A stretch of DNA of 64,000 bases, taken from positions 1 to 64,000 of the forward strand of contig DYFR01000003.1 of assembly GCA_020725115.1 (NCBI GenBank), written 5' to 3'. The first letter of the stretch is position 1, and the number at the start of each line of letters is the position of its first letter. The position numbers were made by a program, and so were the translations under genes. Under the pieces are notes generated by a model. That model saw only the letters and a program-made list of their open reading frames with translations. It searched no databases and had not been told where the DNA came from. Shown in pieces: positions 1 through 10,675 of this stretch. The stretch comes from Thiohalomonas denitrificans (GTDB lineage Bacteria > Pseudomonadota > Gammaproteobacteria > Thiohalomonadales > Thiohalomonadaceae).

Positions 1-1
1 C

Positions 2-2364
<2,363 letters not shown>

Positions 2365-2365
<1 letters not shown>

Positions 2366-2445
2366 GATACAAGATGCAAGATACAAGATACAAGAGAATG
2401 GGGTCTCGCCTTTGCTTGTATCTTTGCTCTTGTATCTTTGCTCTG
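2365..2445. repeat. ATACAAG-unit inverted repeat at leuS/lptE junction
   Basis: The left arm (2365-2397) is a run of 7-base units of type ATACAAG. The right arm (2411-2445) is the approximate reverse complement, with CTTGTATCTTTG units. The loop is about 13 bases. The left arm starts on the last base of the leuS stop, and the right arm lies inside the lptE signal-peptide codons. Same family as 27684-27755 and 39751-39830, and the single arms at 8399 and 10559. Confidence 0.85.
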
Positions 2446-2928
2446 CTTTTAAGTGCCTGCGGTTTCCACCTGCGCGGCGCGGTCACCCTGCCGCCGCAGA
2501 TGGAGCGCACCCAGCTGGTCGGTATCGAGCCGCGCGGAGCATTGGCGGAGGAGATCACGGCGGCGCTGGAGAATGCCGGTGCGCGCGTGGTGGCGGGCGA
2601 TGCCGCGGCGCAGCTCCACATCAGCGGTGAGCGTGAGGCACGGCGCCTGCTCTCGGTCGGCAGCACGGGACGGGCCAGCGAATACGAGCTGACTTACCAG
2701 TTCAGCTTCGAGCTGCGTATCCCGGAGGTGGATGAAACAGGCAAGGCCGTCACTACGGTGCTGGTGCCGCAGCAGACCGTCAGCCTCAACCGTGACTACG
2801 CCTTCGATCCCAACAGCGTACTGGGCATGGGCGAGGAGGAGGCCTTGCTGGTGCGCGAGATGCGCGCCTTCGCCGTGCGCCAGATGCTGGTGCGACTGCG
2901 CGCCGGGCTGCAACAAACCAAACCTTGA
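2398..2928 (+). CDS. lptE: LPS-assembly lipoprotein LptE
   Basis: Outer-membrane lipoprotein that plugs the LptD barrel and helps insert LPS. With the ATG at 2398 (AAGAGA just upstream) it has 176 residues: a short N-terminus, a hydrophobic stretch and the lipobox LLSAC, followed by GFHLRG, which is typical of LptE. An in-frame ATG at 2362 overlapping the leuS stop would add 12 charged residues coded by the left arm of a repeat, and looks less likely. Residues 5-16 of the signal peptide are coded by the right arm of the same repeat. The neighbours leuS and holA match the conserved order. The family call is firm; the start is less certain. Confidence 0.9.
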   Translation: MGSRLCLYLCSCIFALLLSACGFHLRGAVTLPPQMERTQLVGIEPRGALAEEITAALENAGARVVAGDAAAQLHISGEREARRLLSVGSTGRASEYELTYQFSFELRIPEVDETGKAVTTVLVPQQTVSLNRDYAFDPNSVLGMGEEEALLVREMRAFAVRQMLVRLRAGLQQTKP

Positions 2929-2931
2929 CCC

Positions 2932-3010
2932 CTTGCCGCAGAGGCGCGGAGGCGCAGAGAACATGAGCACACTCAGTCCACTCCGCGTCTCTGCGCCTCT
3001 GCGGCAGGTG
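2932..3010. repeat. CGCAGAG-unit inverted repeat between lptE and holA
   Basis: Left arm 2932-2962 and right arm 2980-3010 pair over about 27 bases with few mismatches, and both contain TGCCGCAGAGGCGC. The loop is about 17 bases. The element begins 3 bases after the lptE stop. It belongs to the largest repeat family in the window. Confidence 0.9.
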
Positions 3011-3038
3011 TTGCGTTGATAATGCGATTGCCGCCCCG

Positions 3039-4052
3039 ATGAGATTACGTTCCGACCAGCTCGCCGCCCACCTCGCCAAGCCGCTGCTGCCCATCTATCT
3101 GGTGAGCGGCGACGAGCCCTTGCAGCTCAACGAGGCGACGGATGCGCTGCGTGCCGCCGCCCGCGCCCAGGGATTTACCGAGCGCGAGGTATTGCAGGTG
3201 GAGACGGGCTTCGACTGGGGCGCGCTGGCGGCGGCGGGCAGCAATCTGTCCCTGTTCGCCGAGCGCAAGCTCATCGAGCTGCGCCTGCCCTCGGGCAAGC
3301 CGGGCGATGCCGGGGCCAAGGCGCTCACCGCCTATGCCGCCGCGCCGGCGCCGGACAACCTGCTGCTGATCAGCTGCGGCAAGCTGGAGAAGCAGCAGCA
3401 GAACAGCAAGTGGTTCAAGGCCCTGGAGGCGGCCGGGGCTGTGGTGCAGGTATGGCCGGTGGAACCGCGTGCGTTGCCGGGCTGGATCCGCCAGCGCCTG
3501 CAGGCCCGCGGCATGCAGCCGACGCCGGAGGCGGCGCAGCTGCTGGCCGAGCGGGTGGAGGGCAATATGCTGGCGGCGGCACAGGAGGTGGAGAAGCTGG
3601 TGCTGCTTTGCGGCGCCGGCCCGCTGGATGGTGAGACGGTGCGGGCGGCGGTGGCCGATTCGGCCCGTTATGACGTATTCGAGCTGGCCGACGCCGCGCT
3701 GGGCGGCGATGCGGCGCGTTGCGCCCGCATCGTCGAGGGCTTGCGCGGCGAGGGGGAGGAGCCGGTACTGATTCTGTGGGCGCTGGTGCGCGAGGTGCGC
3801 GCCCTGGCCCTGATCGCCGCGGAACAGGCGCGCGGCGTGCCCCTGGATACCCTGTTGCAGCAGCAGCGGGTGTGGGACAAGCGCAAGCCGCTGTATCAGG
3901 CCGCCCTCAAGCGCCACAATCTGCGCCGCTGGCGCGCCCTGCTGCGTCGTGCCGCCCGCCTGGACCGTATCTGCAAGGGCGCCGAGCCGGGTAACCCCTG
4001 GGACGAACTGTTACAATTCAGCCTGCTGATGGCCGGGGTGCGGCTGGTATAG
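3039..4052 (+). CDS. holA: DNA polymerase III subunit delta
   Basis: Clamp-loader subunit that opens the beta sliding clamp during replication. The 337-residue length is normal for HolA, and the N-terminus (MRLRSDQLAAHL, then LPIYLVSGDEPLQLNEA) is the usual start of the family, with an AAA+-like fold lacking a working Walker A. The ATG at 3039 lies 29 bases after a repeat element. The upstream lptE and downstream nadD are its conserved companions, here with proA and one other gene inserted before nadD. Confidence 0.96.
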   Translation: MRLRSDQLAAHLAKPLLPIYLVSGDEPLQLNEATDALRAAARAQGFTEREVLQVETGFDWGALAAAGSNLSLFAERKLIELRLPSGKPGDAGAKALTAYAAAPAPDNLLLISCGKLEKQQQNSKWFKALEAAGAVVQVWPVEPRALPGWIRQRLQARGMQPTPEAAQLLAERVEGNMLAAAQEVEKLVLLCGAGPLDGETVRAAVADSARYDVFELADAALGGDAARCARIVEGLRGEGEEPVLILWALVREVRALALIAAEQARGVPLDTLLQQQRVWDKRKPLYQAALKRHNLRRWRALLRRAARLDRICKGAEPGNPWDELLQFSLLMAGVRLV

Positions 4053-4084
4053 GTATGATGGTTTTTCCTGTGGAGTTACCTTAG

Positions 4085-5341
4085 ATGGACGTGAAGCAGT
4101 ACATGCAGCAGGTAGGGCAGCAGGCGCGCGCCGCGGCGCGCGCCATGGCCCGCGCCGACACCAATGCCAAGAATGCCGCGTTGCAGGCCATGGCCGATGC
4201 CCTGCTGGCCGGCGAGGCCACACTCATCGCCGCCAATCACAAGGACCTCGCCGCCGGCAAGGCGCAGGGTCTGGATGCGGCCATGCTGGATCGCCTCATG
4301 CTCGATGCCGGTCGCATCGCGGGGATGGCCGAAGGATTGCGCCAGATCGCCGCGCTGCCCGATCCGGTGGGGCAGATCTCCGATATGAATTTCCGTCCCT
4401 CCGGTATCCAGGTGGGCAAGATGCGCGTGCCGCTGGGCGTCATCGGCATCATCTACGAGTCGCGCCCCAACGTCACCGCCGATGCGGCGGCGCTGTGCCT
4501 CAAGTCGGGCAATGCGGCGATCCTGCGCGGCGGCTCCGAGGCGTTGCACTCCAACCAGGCCATCGCCGCCTGCGTGCGCGCCGGGCTGGAACAGGCCGGT
4601 CTGCCCGCCGATGCGGTGCAGGTGGTGGAAACCACCGACCGCGCCGCGGTGGGCGAACTGATTACCATGAGCGAGTATGTGGACGTCATCGTGCCGCGCG
4701 GCGGCAAGTCGCTGGTGGAGCGCATCAGCAGCGAGGCGCGCGTGCCGGTGATCAAGCACCTGCACGGCGTCTGCCATGTCTACATCGACGACAAGGCGGA
4801 CATGGAGAAGGCCCTGCGCATCGCCTTCAACGCCAAGACTCACCGCTACGGCGTGTGCAACGCCATGGAGACCCTGCTGGTGGCCGAGGACATCGCCGAG
4901 CAGATCCTGCCCGAACTGGGCGCCATGTACCGGGAAAAGGGCGTCGAACTGCGCGGCTGTCCCACCACCTGCCGCCTGCTGTCCTACGCGGTGGCGGCCA
5001 CGGCGGAGGACTGGGATGCCGAATACCTGGCGCCGATCCTCGCCGTGCGCGTGGTGAAGGATTTGGACGAGGGCATGGAGCACATCTACAGGCACAGTTC
5101 CGGCCACACCGAGGCCATCGTCACCGAGGACATCACCCGGGCGCGCCGCTTCCTGGCCGAGGTGGATTCCAGCTCGGTGATGGTGAATGCCTCCACCCGC
5201 TTCGCCGACGGCTTCGAATACGGACTCGGTGCGGAGATCGGCATCTCCACCGACAAGATTCACGCCCGCGGCCCGGTGGGGCTGGAGGGGCTGACCTCAC
5301 AGAAATACATTGTCCTGGGAGATGGCCATATCCGCCGATGA
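4085..5341 (+). CDS. proA: gamma-glutamyl phosphate reductase
   Basis: NADPH-dependent reduction of glutamyl 5-phosphate to glutamate semialdehyde, the second step of proline synthesis. It has 418 residues, the usual ProA length. The catalytic Cys lies in the [12 protein letters not shown] segment typical of the family, and the region around PRGGKSLV is also typical. The C-terminus ([17 protein letters not shown]) is a strong ProA signature. The gene lies between holA and nadD, and its 3' end almost touches the next gene, so they are probably co-transcribed. Confidence 0.97.
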   Translation: MDVKQYMQQVGQQARAAARAMARADTNAKNAALQAMADALLAGEATLIAANHKDLAAGKAQGLDAAMLDRLMLDAGRIAGMAEGLRQIAALPDPVGQISDMNFRPSGIQVGKMRVPLGVIGIIYESRPNVTADAAALCLKSGNAAILRGGSEALHSNQAIAACVRAGLEQAGLPADAVQVVETTDRAAVGELITMSEYVDVIVPRGGKSLVERISSEARVPVIKHLHGVCHVYIDDKADMEKALRIAFNAKTHRYGVCNAMETLLVAEDIAEQILPELGAMYREKGVELRGCPTTCRLLSYAVAATAEDWDAEYLAPILAVRVVKDLDEGMEHIYRHSSGHTEAIVTEDITRARRFLAEVDSSSVMVNASTRFADGFEYGLGAEIGISTDKIHARGPVGLEGLTSQKYIVLGDGHIRR

Positions 5342-5366
5342 GATGATGCCGGGCCCGGGGGGACGC

Positions 5367-6659
5367 ATGCTGCGTACAGCGGGCGTTGTGTTCCTCTTGT
5401 GCCTGCTTGCCGCCGGCAAGGCCCTGGGCCTGGGGCTGGGTGGCGAGCTGCGGCTGTATTCCGCCCTCAACCAGCCACTGGATGCCGAGCTGGCGCTTTT
5501 CCTGGCACCTGACGAGAACAGCGACGATGTGCATGTCAGGCTGGCGGATCGCAACGCCTACCAGCGCCTGGGACTGCCCTACCATGACGGGCTGCCGCCG
5601 CTCAGCTTCCTGGTCACCCGGAACGCTGCCGGCCAGGCGGTGATCCGTATCGCCAGCCGCGAACCCATGCGTGAACCGGCACTGGAGCTGTTGCTGGAGG
5701 TGCGCTGGGCCGGTGGCCGCATGCTGCGCCAGTACGCGCTGCTGCTGGATCCGCCGCCGCTGTTTACCCCGCCGCCGGTTGCCGAGGCACCTGTCCCCGT
5801 CAGCGCCCCTGCTGCGGCAGCAGGGGCGCCGGTGGCACGGCCTGACCGCTCCACGGCGGCAGCGGCCTATGGCCCGGTGCAGCGTGGCGAAACCCTGAGC
5901 CAGATCGCCCAGCGCCTGAAGCCGGAGGGTGTGGGCACCCCGCAGATGACGGTGGCGCTGTTCGAGGCCAACCCCCATGCCTTCATCGGCGGCAACATGA
6001 ACCGCTTGCGCTGGGGGGTGACGCTCTATCTGCCCACGCCCGAGGCGATGACCGCGCGGTCGCGCGGTGCGGCGGGCAGGATGATGGCGCAGCAGCAGGA
6101 GGCCTTGCAGCCGTCCGCGGCACCCGCTGTCACCGTGGACGAACCCGCCCCGCAGCCCGTCCTGCAGATACTGGCGCCCGCGGCGCCCGATGCGCCGCCC
6201 GGCGAGTTGCAGCAGCGGCTGACCCAGGTGCGTGAACTGAATGAGGCGGTCGAGGTGGAGAACGAGGCATTGCGCCTGCGTCTGCTGGAACTGGAACAGC
6301 AGGCCCGGAATCTGGCACAGCAGGTGCTGGCCCTGCCGCCATCTTCCGCCGCCGTGCCGGCGGTGCCTGCCGGGGAGCATGCCGTCAGCACGCCTCCCGA
6401 AACTGCGGCGCCGCCGGTGGCCGTCACCGCGGCACCGCTGCTGCCGCCGCGTCAGGCCTGGTGGCAAGATCCGTCCTGGTGGGTAGTCGTTCTCGCCGTG
6501 CTGCTCGGCGTCGGCGTGCTGTTGCTGGGCACACTGCTGTGGCGGCGCAGCCGGCGCTGGGAGTACCGCGATTTGGCCCAGGCGCTGCGTGATGATGCCG
6601 AGGCCAAGGAACGTGCCCGTCAGGCGCTGCTGGAAAAGGCGCGGCGCAGGTTCCGCTGA
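5367..6659 (+). CDS. FimV N-terminal-domain protein, membrane anchored
   Basis: A signal peptide (MLRTAGVVFLLCLLAAG) is followed by the FimV-type N-terminal domain (LGGELRLYSALNQPLDAELAL). A segment like a LysM-type wall-binding domain follows (QRGETLSQIAQRL), then a coiled coil (ELNEAVEVENEALRLRLLELE), one transmembrane helix (WWVVVLAVLLGVGVLLLGTL) and a basic, Glu-rich cytoplasmic tail. FimV proteins organise cell poles and type IV pili; this copy is much shorter than FimV proper, so its exact role is unknown. ATG 5367 follows a GGGGGA ribosome site. Upstream in-frame starts at 5343 and 5346 have no such site. The stop overlaps the nadD start. Confidence 0.75.
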   Translation: MLRTAGVVFLLCLLAAGKALGLGLGGELRLYSALNQPLDAELALFLAPDENSDDVHVRLADRNAYQRLGLPYHDGLPPLSFLVTRNAAGQAVIRIASREPMREPALELLLEVRWAGGRMLRQYALLLDPPPLFTPPPVAEAPVPVSAPAAAAGAPVARPDRSTAAAAYGPVQRGETLSQIAQRLKPEGVGTPQMTVALFEANPHAFIGGNMNRLRWGVTLYLPTPEAMTARSRGAAGRMMAQQQEALQPSAAPAVTVDEPAPQPVLQILAPAAPDAPPGELQQRLTQVRELNEAVEVENEALRLRLLELEQQARNLAQQVLALPPSSAAVPAVPAGEHAVSTPPETAAPPVAVTAAPLLPPRQAWWQDPSWWVVVLAVLLGVGVLLLGTLLWRRSRRWEYRDLAQALRDDAEAKERARQALLEKARRRFR

Positions 6660-7297
6660 TGCAAGCCATTGGAGTCCTGGGCGGCACCTTCGATCCGGTA
6701 CATTTTGGCCACTTGCGTCCGGCGCTGGAACTGCGGGAAACCCTCGACCTGGCCGAGGTGCGCCTGATCCCCTGCGGGCAGCCGCCGCACCGCAAGCCAC
6801 CCCGGGCCACTGCCGCCGCGCGGCTGGCCATGCTGGAGCTGGCTGTGGCGGAACAGGCCGGCCTGCGTGTGGATTCCCGCGAGCTGGAGCGGCCCGGCCC
6901 TTCCTACATGGTGGATACCCTGGCCTCGTTGCGGGCCGAGTTCGGCACGACGCCCCTGTGTCTGCTGCTCGGCAGTGACGCCTTTCTCGGTCTGCCGGAC
7001 TGGTACCGCTGGCAGGAGTTGCCGCAGCTCGCGCATCTGGTGGTGATGCACCGGCCGGGCTGGGAACTGGACGATGACCTTGCCGCGCCACTGGCCAGGC
7101 TGGTGGCGGAGCGGCGCACGGATCGGCCGGCCGCCCTGACGGCGCACCCCGCCGGCGCCATCCTGTTTGCGCCGGTGACGGCGCTGGACATTTCGGCCAC
7201 GGCGATCCGCGCCTTGATCGGCGCCGGTCGCAGCCCGCAGTACCTGTTGCCCGCGACGGTCTGGAACCACATTCGGGCACAAGGTTTGTACATGTGA
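6659..7297 (+). CDS. nadD: nicotinate-nucleotide adenylyltransferase
   Basis: Transfers AMP from ATP to nicotinate mononucleotide in NAD synthesis. The nucleotidyltransferase motif GGTFDPVHFGHLR is at residues 8-20, and the C-terminal SATAIR motif that binds the nucleotide is present. The 212-residue length is normal. The start overlaps the preceding stop as TGATG, showing translational coupling. rsfS and rlmH follow, as in E. coli. Confidence 0.97.
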   Translation: MQAIGVLGGTFDPVHFGHLRPALELRETLDLAEVRLIPCGQPPHRKPPRATAAARLAMLELAVAEQAGLRVDSRELERPGPSYMVDTLASLRAEFGTTPLCLLLGSDAFLGLPDWYRWQELPQLAHLVVMHRPGWELDDDLAAPLARLVAERRTDRPAALTAHPAGAILFAPVTALDISATAIRALIGAGRSPQYLLPATVWNHIRAQGLYM

Positions 7298-7336
7298 CCC
7301 TCACCCCATCCCTCTCCCGCGAGCGGGGAGAGGGGG
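7298..7336. repeat. CCCTCTCCC hairpin repeat
   Basis: Directly after the nadD stop, CCCTCTCCCGC (7310-7320) pairs with GCGGGGAGAGGG (7323-7334) around a 2-base loop, preceded by CCCTCACCCC. From memory, repeats of this kind are scattered in many bacterial genomes. There is no T-run, so it is not an ordinary terminator. Confidence 0.75.
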
Positions 7337-7381
7337 ACGAAGTGCGCCTTTGGCGCGTATGGATGGTACTGGAAGGTATTG

Positions 7382-7732
7382 ATGCAAGCAGAAAAGATGA
7401 AACAGCTGGTGGTGCATGCACTGGAGAACCTGAAGGGTGTTGATATCGTCGCCCTGGATGTGCGCAACAAGACCAGCATTACCGACTTCATGGTGATCGC
7501 CAGCGGTCGTTCCGACCGGCAGGTCAAATCACTGGCGCAGAGCGTGGTCAGCGAGGCACGCAAACACGGCCTCGTCCCTATCGGCGTCGAAGGGGAGCGC
7601 GAGGGTGAATGGGTGGTGGTTGATCTGGGGGAGGTGGTGGCCCACGTCTTCATCCCGGAAAAGCGCGACTTCTACAACCTGGAAAAACTCTGGGGCGACG
7701 AAGCGCCGGCGGCGGCTCGCGCCGAGCATTGA
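7382..7732 (+). CDS. rsfS: ribosomal silencing factor RsfS
   Basis: Binds ribosomal protein uL14 and blocks subunit joining when nutrients are low. The protein has 116 residues and the family motifs DFMVIASGRSDRQVKSLA and EGEWVVVDLGEVVAHVF. ATG 7382 is chosen because GGAAGG lies 5 bases upstream; a TTG directly before it is in frame. The neighbours nadD and rlmH are the conserved ones, although both gaps are filled by hairpin repeats. Confidence 0.96.
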   Translation: MQAEKMKQLVVHALENLKGVDIVALDVRNKTSITDFMVIASGRSDRQVKSLAQSVVSEARKHGLVPIGVEGEREGEWVVVDLGEVVAHVFIPEKRDFYNLEKLWGDEAPAAARAEH

Positions 7733-7762
7733 CACAAGAGCGTATCCCATAAACCCGATATC

Positions 7763-7888
7763 TCTCGCCAAGACGCCAAGTGCGCGAAGAAAGCGGAAAT
7801 ATGGCGCGAACAGGATTACGTGCTGTGATTAGCTCACGAATAAAATTGCCTCCGGGGTTACCTTGGCGTACTTGGCGTCTTGGCGAGA
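7763..7888. repeat. CGCCAAGA-unit inverted repeat between rsfS and rlmH
   Basis: Left arm 7763-7785 and right arm 7860-7888 are reverse complements, identical over TCTCGCCAAGACGCCAAGT. The units are about 8 bases (CGCCAAGA). The loop of about 75 bases has no recognisable gene. It is the only member of this family in the window. Confidence 0.88.
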
Positions 7889-7928
7889 GCCGAGGCCGTT
7901 TTTCGTATGTCGAAGGCATGTTCACCGT

Positions 7929-8396
7929 ATGCGCCTGCACCTGATCGCCGTGGGTAACCGCATGCCCGGCTGGGTGGAGCAGGGCTGGGCCGAATACGCC
8001 AAGCGCCTGCCTGCCGACTGCGCGCTGGTGCTGCACGAAATTGCGCCCGGCAAGCGCACCAAGGGCGCCGATCTGGAACGGGCGCGGCGCGAGGAGGGCG
8101 AGAAGATGCTCGCCGCCCTGCCCAAGGGGGCCCACGTGGTCGCGCTGGAGGTGGAAGGCCGTTCCTGGAGCACCGAGGAGCTGGCGCAGCGCCTCAACGA
8201 CTGGCGCGGCCAGGGCTGCGACGTGGCCCTGCTGGTAGGCGGCCCCGAAGGCCTGGCCGATGCCTGCCGTGCGCGCGCCGATGCGCAGTGGTCGCTGTCG
8301 AAACTGACCCTGCCGCACCCGCTGGTGCGCATCGTGCTGGCCGAACAGATATATCGGGCCTGGAGCATCACCCAGGGACATCCTTATCACCGGTAA
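7929..8396 (+). CDS. rlmH: 23S rRNA pseudouridine-1915 N3-methyltransferase RlmH
   Basis: SPOUT-class methyltransferase that modifies pseudouridine 1915 of 23S rRNA. From ATG 7929 the protein has exactly 155 residues, the standard RlmH length, starting [13 protein letters not shown]. The SAM-binding knot motif LLVGGPEGL and the C-terminal [13 protein letters not shown] are present. The reading frame is open further upstream, but that part is repeat-derived. The gene follows rsfS as expected. Confidence 0.97.
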   Translation: MRLHLIAVGNRMPGWVEQGWAEYAKRLPADCALVLHEIAPGKRTKGADLERARREEGEKMLAALPKGAHVVALEVEGRSWSTEELAQRLNDWRGQGCDVALLVGGPEGLADACRARADAQWSLSKLTLPHPLVRIVLAEQIYRAWSITQGHPYHR

Positions 8397-8398
8397 GG

Positions 8399-8436
8399 CA
8401 GATACAAGATACAAGTGAAAAGATACAAGAGAGAAA
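8399..8436. repeat. single-arm ATACAAG repeat between rlmH and maf
   Basis: Three ATACAAG units lie between rlmH and maf with no inverted partner arm nearby. This looks like half of the element found at 2365 and 39751, either a decayed copy or a different form. Confidence 0.7.
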
Positions 8437-8443
8437 TACACCA

Positions 8444-9019
8444 ATGATCTTTCTTGCCTCCTCATCGCCGCGGCGGCGCGAACTGCTGGAGCAGATCGGC
8501 GTGGTGTATCAGGTGGTGGAGGTGCGCGTCGATGAGGCCCTGCACGCGGGCGAGGCGCCGGAGCTGTATGTGGTGCGCCTGGCCCTGGCCAAGGCGCAGG
8601 CGGGACATGCGATCTGTGGTGACCGGCCGGTACTGGGGGCGGATACCGCAGTGGTGATCGACGGCGCCATCCTGGGCAAGCCGCGCGATCGTGCCGACGG
8701 ACTGGCGATGCTGGCGCGGTTGGCGGGACGCACACATCATGTCTACACCGGCGTGGCGCTGGTGGATGCGGCAGGCGAGGCGCATACCCTGTTGTCGGTG
8801 AGTGCCGTGACCTTTCGTGACATTGCGGAAGCGGAACGCTCCGCCTACTGGGACAGCGGCGAGCCGGCTGACAAGGCCGGCGGCTATGCGGTGCAGGGGC
8901 TGGGTGCCGTGTTCATCGCGCGCCTGGAGGGCAGCTACTCCGGGGTAATGGGGCTGCCATTGTTTGAGACGGCTGCGTTGCTGCGCGGCTGCGGAATTTC
9001 TCTGCTGGAAACTTTTTGA
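8444..9019 (+). CDS. maf: Maf-family nucleoside triphosphate pyrophosphatase (YhdE type)
   Basis: Hydrolyses non-canonical or excess NTPs to NMPs; YhdE-type members prefer dTTP and UTP. The 191-residue protein starts [15 protein letters not shown], the family signature, and carries the later motifs [10 protein letters not shown] and GKPRD. Its place directly before rng and yhdP matches yhdE in E. coli, which supports the YhdE subtype. ATG 8444 follows a single-arm repeat, and the stop is 2 bases before the rng start. Confidence 0.93.
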   Translation: MIFLASSSPRRRELLEQIGVVYQVVEVRVDEALHAGEAPELYVVRLALAKAQAGHAICGDRPVLGADTAVVIDGAILGKPRDRADGLAMLARLAGRTHHVYTGVALVDAAGEAHTLLSVSAVTFRDIAEAERSAYWDSGEPADKAGGYAVQGLGAVFIARLEGSYSGVMGLPLFETAALLRGCGISLLETF

Positions 9020-9021
9020 TC

Positions 9022-10554
9022 ATGTCCATGAACGCTCCCCTGACGCCGACCATGTGCGGCGAAATCCTGGTCAATGTCACTCCGCACGAAACCCGTGTCG
9101 CCTTTGTCGAGAACGGCGTGCTGCAGGAGGTGCAGATCGAGCGCGCGCGCAAGCGCGGTCTGGTCGGCAACGTTTACAAGGGCACGGTGCGCCGCGTGCT
9201 GCCCGGCATGCAGGCCGCCTTCATCGACGCCGGTCTGGAGCGCACCGCCTTTCTGCACGCCTCCGATATCCTCTGCCCCGACAACGGCAGTGACGAGCGC
9301 GAACGCTGCCTCAAGGGTGAGGCGGGGGAGGAGGGGCCGGTACAGGCGCGCAATATCGACGAACTGCTGCGCGAGGGGCAGGAACTGCTGGTGCAGGTGG
9401 TGAAGGATCCGCTCGGCACCAAGGGCGCGCGCCTTACCACGCACATCACCATACCGGCGCGTTTTCTGGTGTTCATGCCGCAGTCCGGTCACATCGGTGT
9501 CTCGCAGCGCATCGAGGATGAGGGCCGACGACTGCGGCTCAAGGAGCGTGTCGGCACGCTGGCGGCGGAATTCGGGTCCGGCGGCTATATAGTGCGCACC
9601 GCGGCGGAAGAAGCGGATGACGAGGCGTTGCGCGCCGACATCGCCTTCCTGCACAAGCTGTGGAGCGAGATCGGCGCCCGTGTCGTCACCGAGAGCAGCG
9701 GCACGCTGATCCACGAGGACCTGCCGCTGGTGATGCGCACCATGCGCGACGTGGTGGGCGCCGAGGTGGAGAAGGTGCGTATCGATTCGCGCGAGACCTT
9801 CCGCAAGGTGGTCAGGTTTGCCGAGAAGTTCATCCCCGAGCTGGTGCCGCGCATCGAGCATTATGCCGGCGAGCGTCCGATCTTCGATCTGTATGCCATC
9901 GAGGACGAGATCCAGCGCGCACTGGAGCGCAAGGTGCAGCTCAAGTCCGGCGGTTATCTGATCATCGATCAGACCGAGGCGATGACTACCATCGACGTCA
10001 ACACCGGCGCCTTCGTCGGCCATCGCAATCTGGAAGAAACGATCTTCAAGACCAATCTGGAGGCGAGCCAGGCCATCGCACGCCAGCTGCGTCTGCGCAA
10101 TCTGGGCGGCATCATCATCCTCGACTTCATCGACATGACCGATGTGGAACATCGCCGTCAGGTGTTGCGCAGTCTGGAGAAGGCGCTGGAACGGGATCAC
10201 GCACGCACCCACATCTCCGAGGTGTCGGCGCTGGGCCTGGTGGAAATGACGCGCAAGCGTACCCGCGAGAGCCTGGAATATGTGCTGTGCTCCACCTGTC
10301 CCACCTGCAATGGCCGCGGCACGCTGAAGACGGCGGAGACCGTCTGTTTTGAAATCTTCCGCGAGATCATGCGCGAGGCGCGCCAGTTCGATGCCCAGCA
10401 ACTGCTGGTGCTGGCCTCGCAGGAGGTGGTCGATCGCCTGCTGGACGAGGAGTCCACTGCAGTGGCTGAACTGGAGGTGTTCATCGGCAAGCCGATCCAG
10501 TTTCAGGTGGAGACCCTGTATACGCAGGAGCAGTTTGATGTGGTGTTGCTTTAA
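9022..10554 (+). CDS. rng: ribonuclease G
   Basis: Endoribonuclease of the RNase E/G family that matures the 5' end of 16S rRNA and degrades mRNA. Its 510 residues contain an S1-like RNA-binding region (GNVYKGTVRRVLPGMQAAFID), catalytic-site residues in DQTEAMTTIDVNTGAF and the Zn-link CSTCPTC. The core begins GEILVNVTPHETR, so ATG 9022, 9028 or 9052 could each be the start; 9022 is kept for its spacing after maf. The order maf-rng-yhdP is conserved. Confidence 0.95.
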   Translation: MSMNAPLTPTMCGEILVNVTPHETRVAFVENGVLQEVQIERARKRGLVGNVYKGTVRRVLPGMQAAFIDAGLERTAFLHASDILCPDNGSDERERCLKGEAGEEGPVQARNIDELLREGQELLVQVVKDPLGTKGARLTTHITIPARFLVFMPQSGHIGVSQRIEDEGRRLRLKERVGTLAAEFGSGGYIVRTAAEEADDEALRADIAFLHKLWSEIGARVVTESSGTLIHEDLPLVMRTMRDVVGAEVEKVRIDSRETFRKVVRFAEKFIPELVPRIEHYAGERPIFDLYAIEDEIQRALERKVQLKSGGYLIIDQTEAMTTIDVNTGAFVGHRNLEETIFKTNLEASQAIARQLRLRNLGGIIILDFIDMTDVEHRRQVLRSLEKALERDHARTHISEVSALGLVEMTRKRTRESLEYVLCSTCPTCNGRGTLKTAETVCFEIFREIMREARQFDAQQLLVLASQEVVDRLLDEESTAVAELEVFIGKPIQFQVETLYTQEQFDVVLL

Positions 10555-10558
10555 AGGC

Positions 10559-10586
10559 AGATACAAGAGACAAGTTACAAGTAAAG
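10559..10586. repeat. single-arm ATACAAG/TTACAAG repeat after rng
   Basis: Units GATACAAG, AGACAAG and TTACAAG follow the rng stop by about 5 bases, with no inverted arm before the yhdP start. The remaining 90 bases to yhdP show no other clear feature. Confidence 0.6.
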
Positions 10587-10675
10587 TCGTGACTCCGGCG
10601 CGGGATGCGCAACTTATCTGCAGCTAAGCTGCTCCAAGCGAAAGTCACTGATACTCCCTTACGGACCCACTTTGC

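Noticed and set aside
7298-7336. Rho-independent terminator after nadD
   Set aside because: There is a stable stem but no T-run on either strand; it fits a dispersed repeat better.
5133-7421. Long minus-strand open frame (762 residues) opposite proA, the FimV-like gene and nadD
   Set aside because: It has the Arg/Pro/Gly-rich composition of a frame read opposite high-GC coding genes, and the plus strand holds three clear families.
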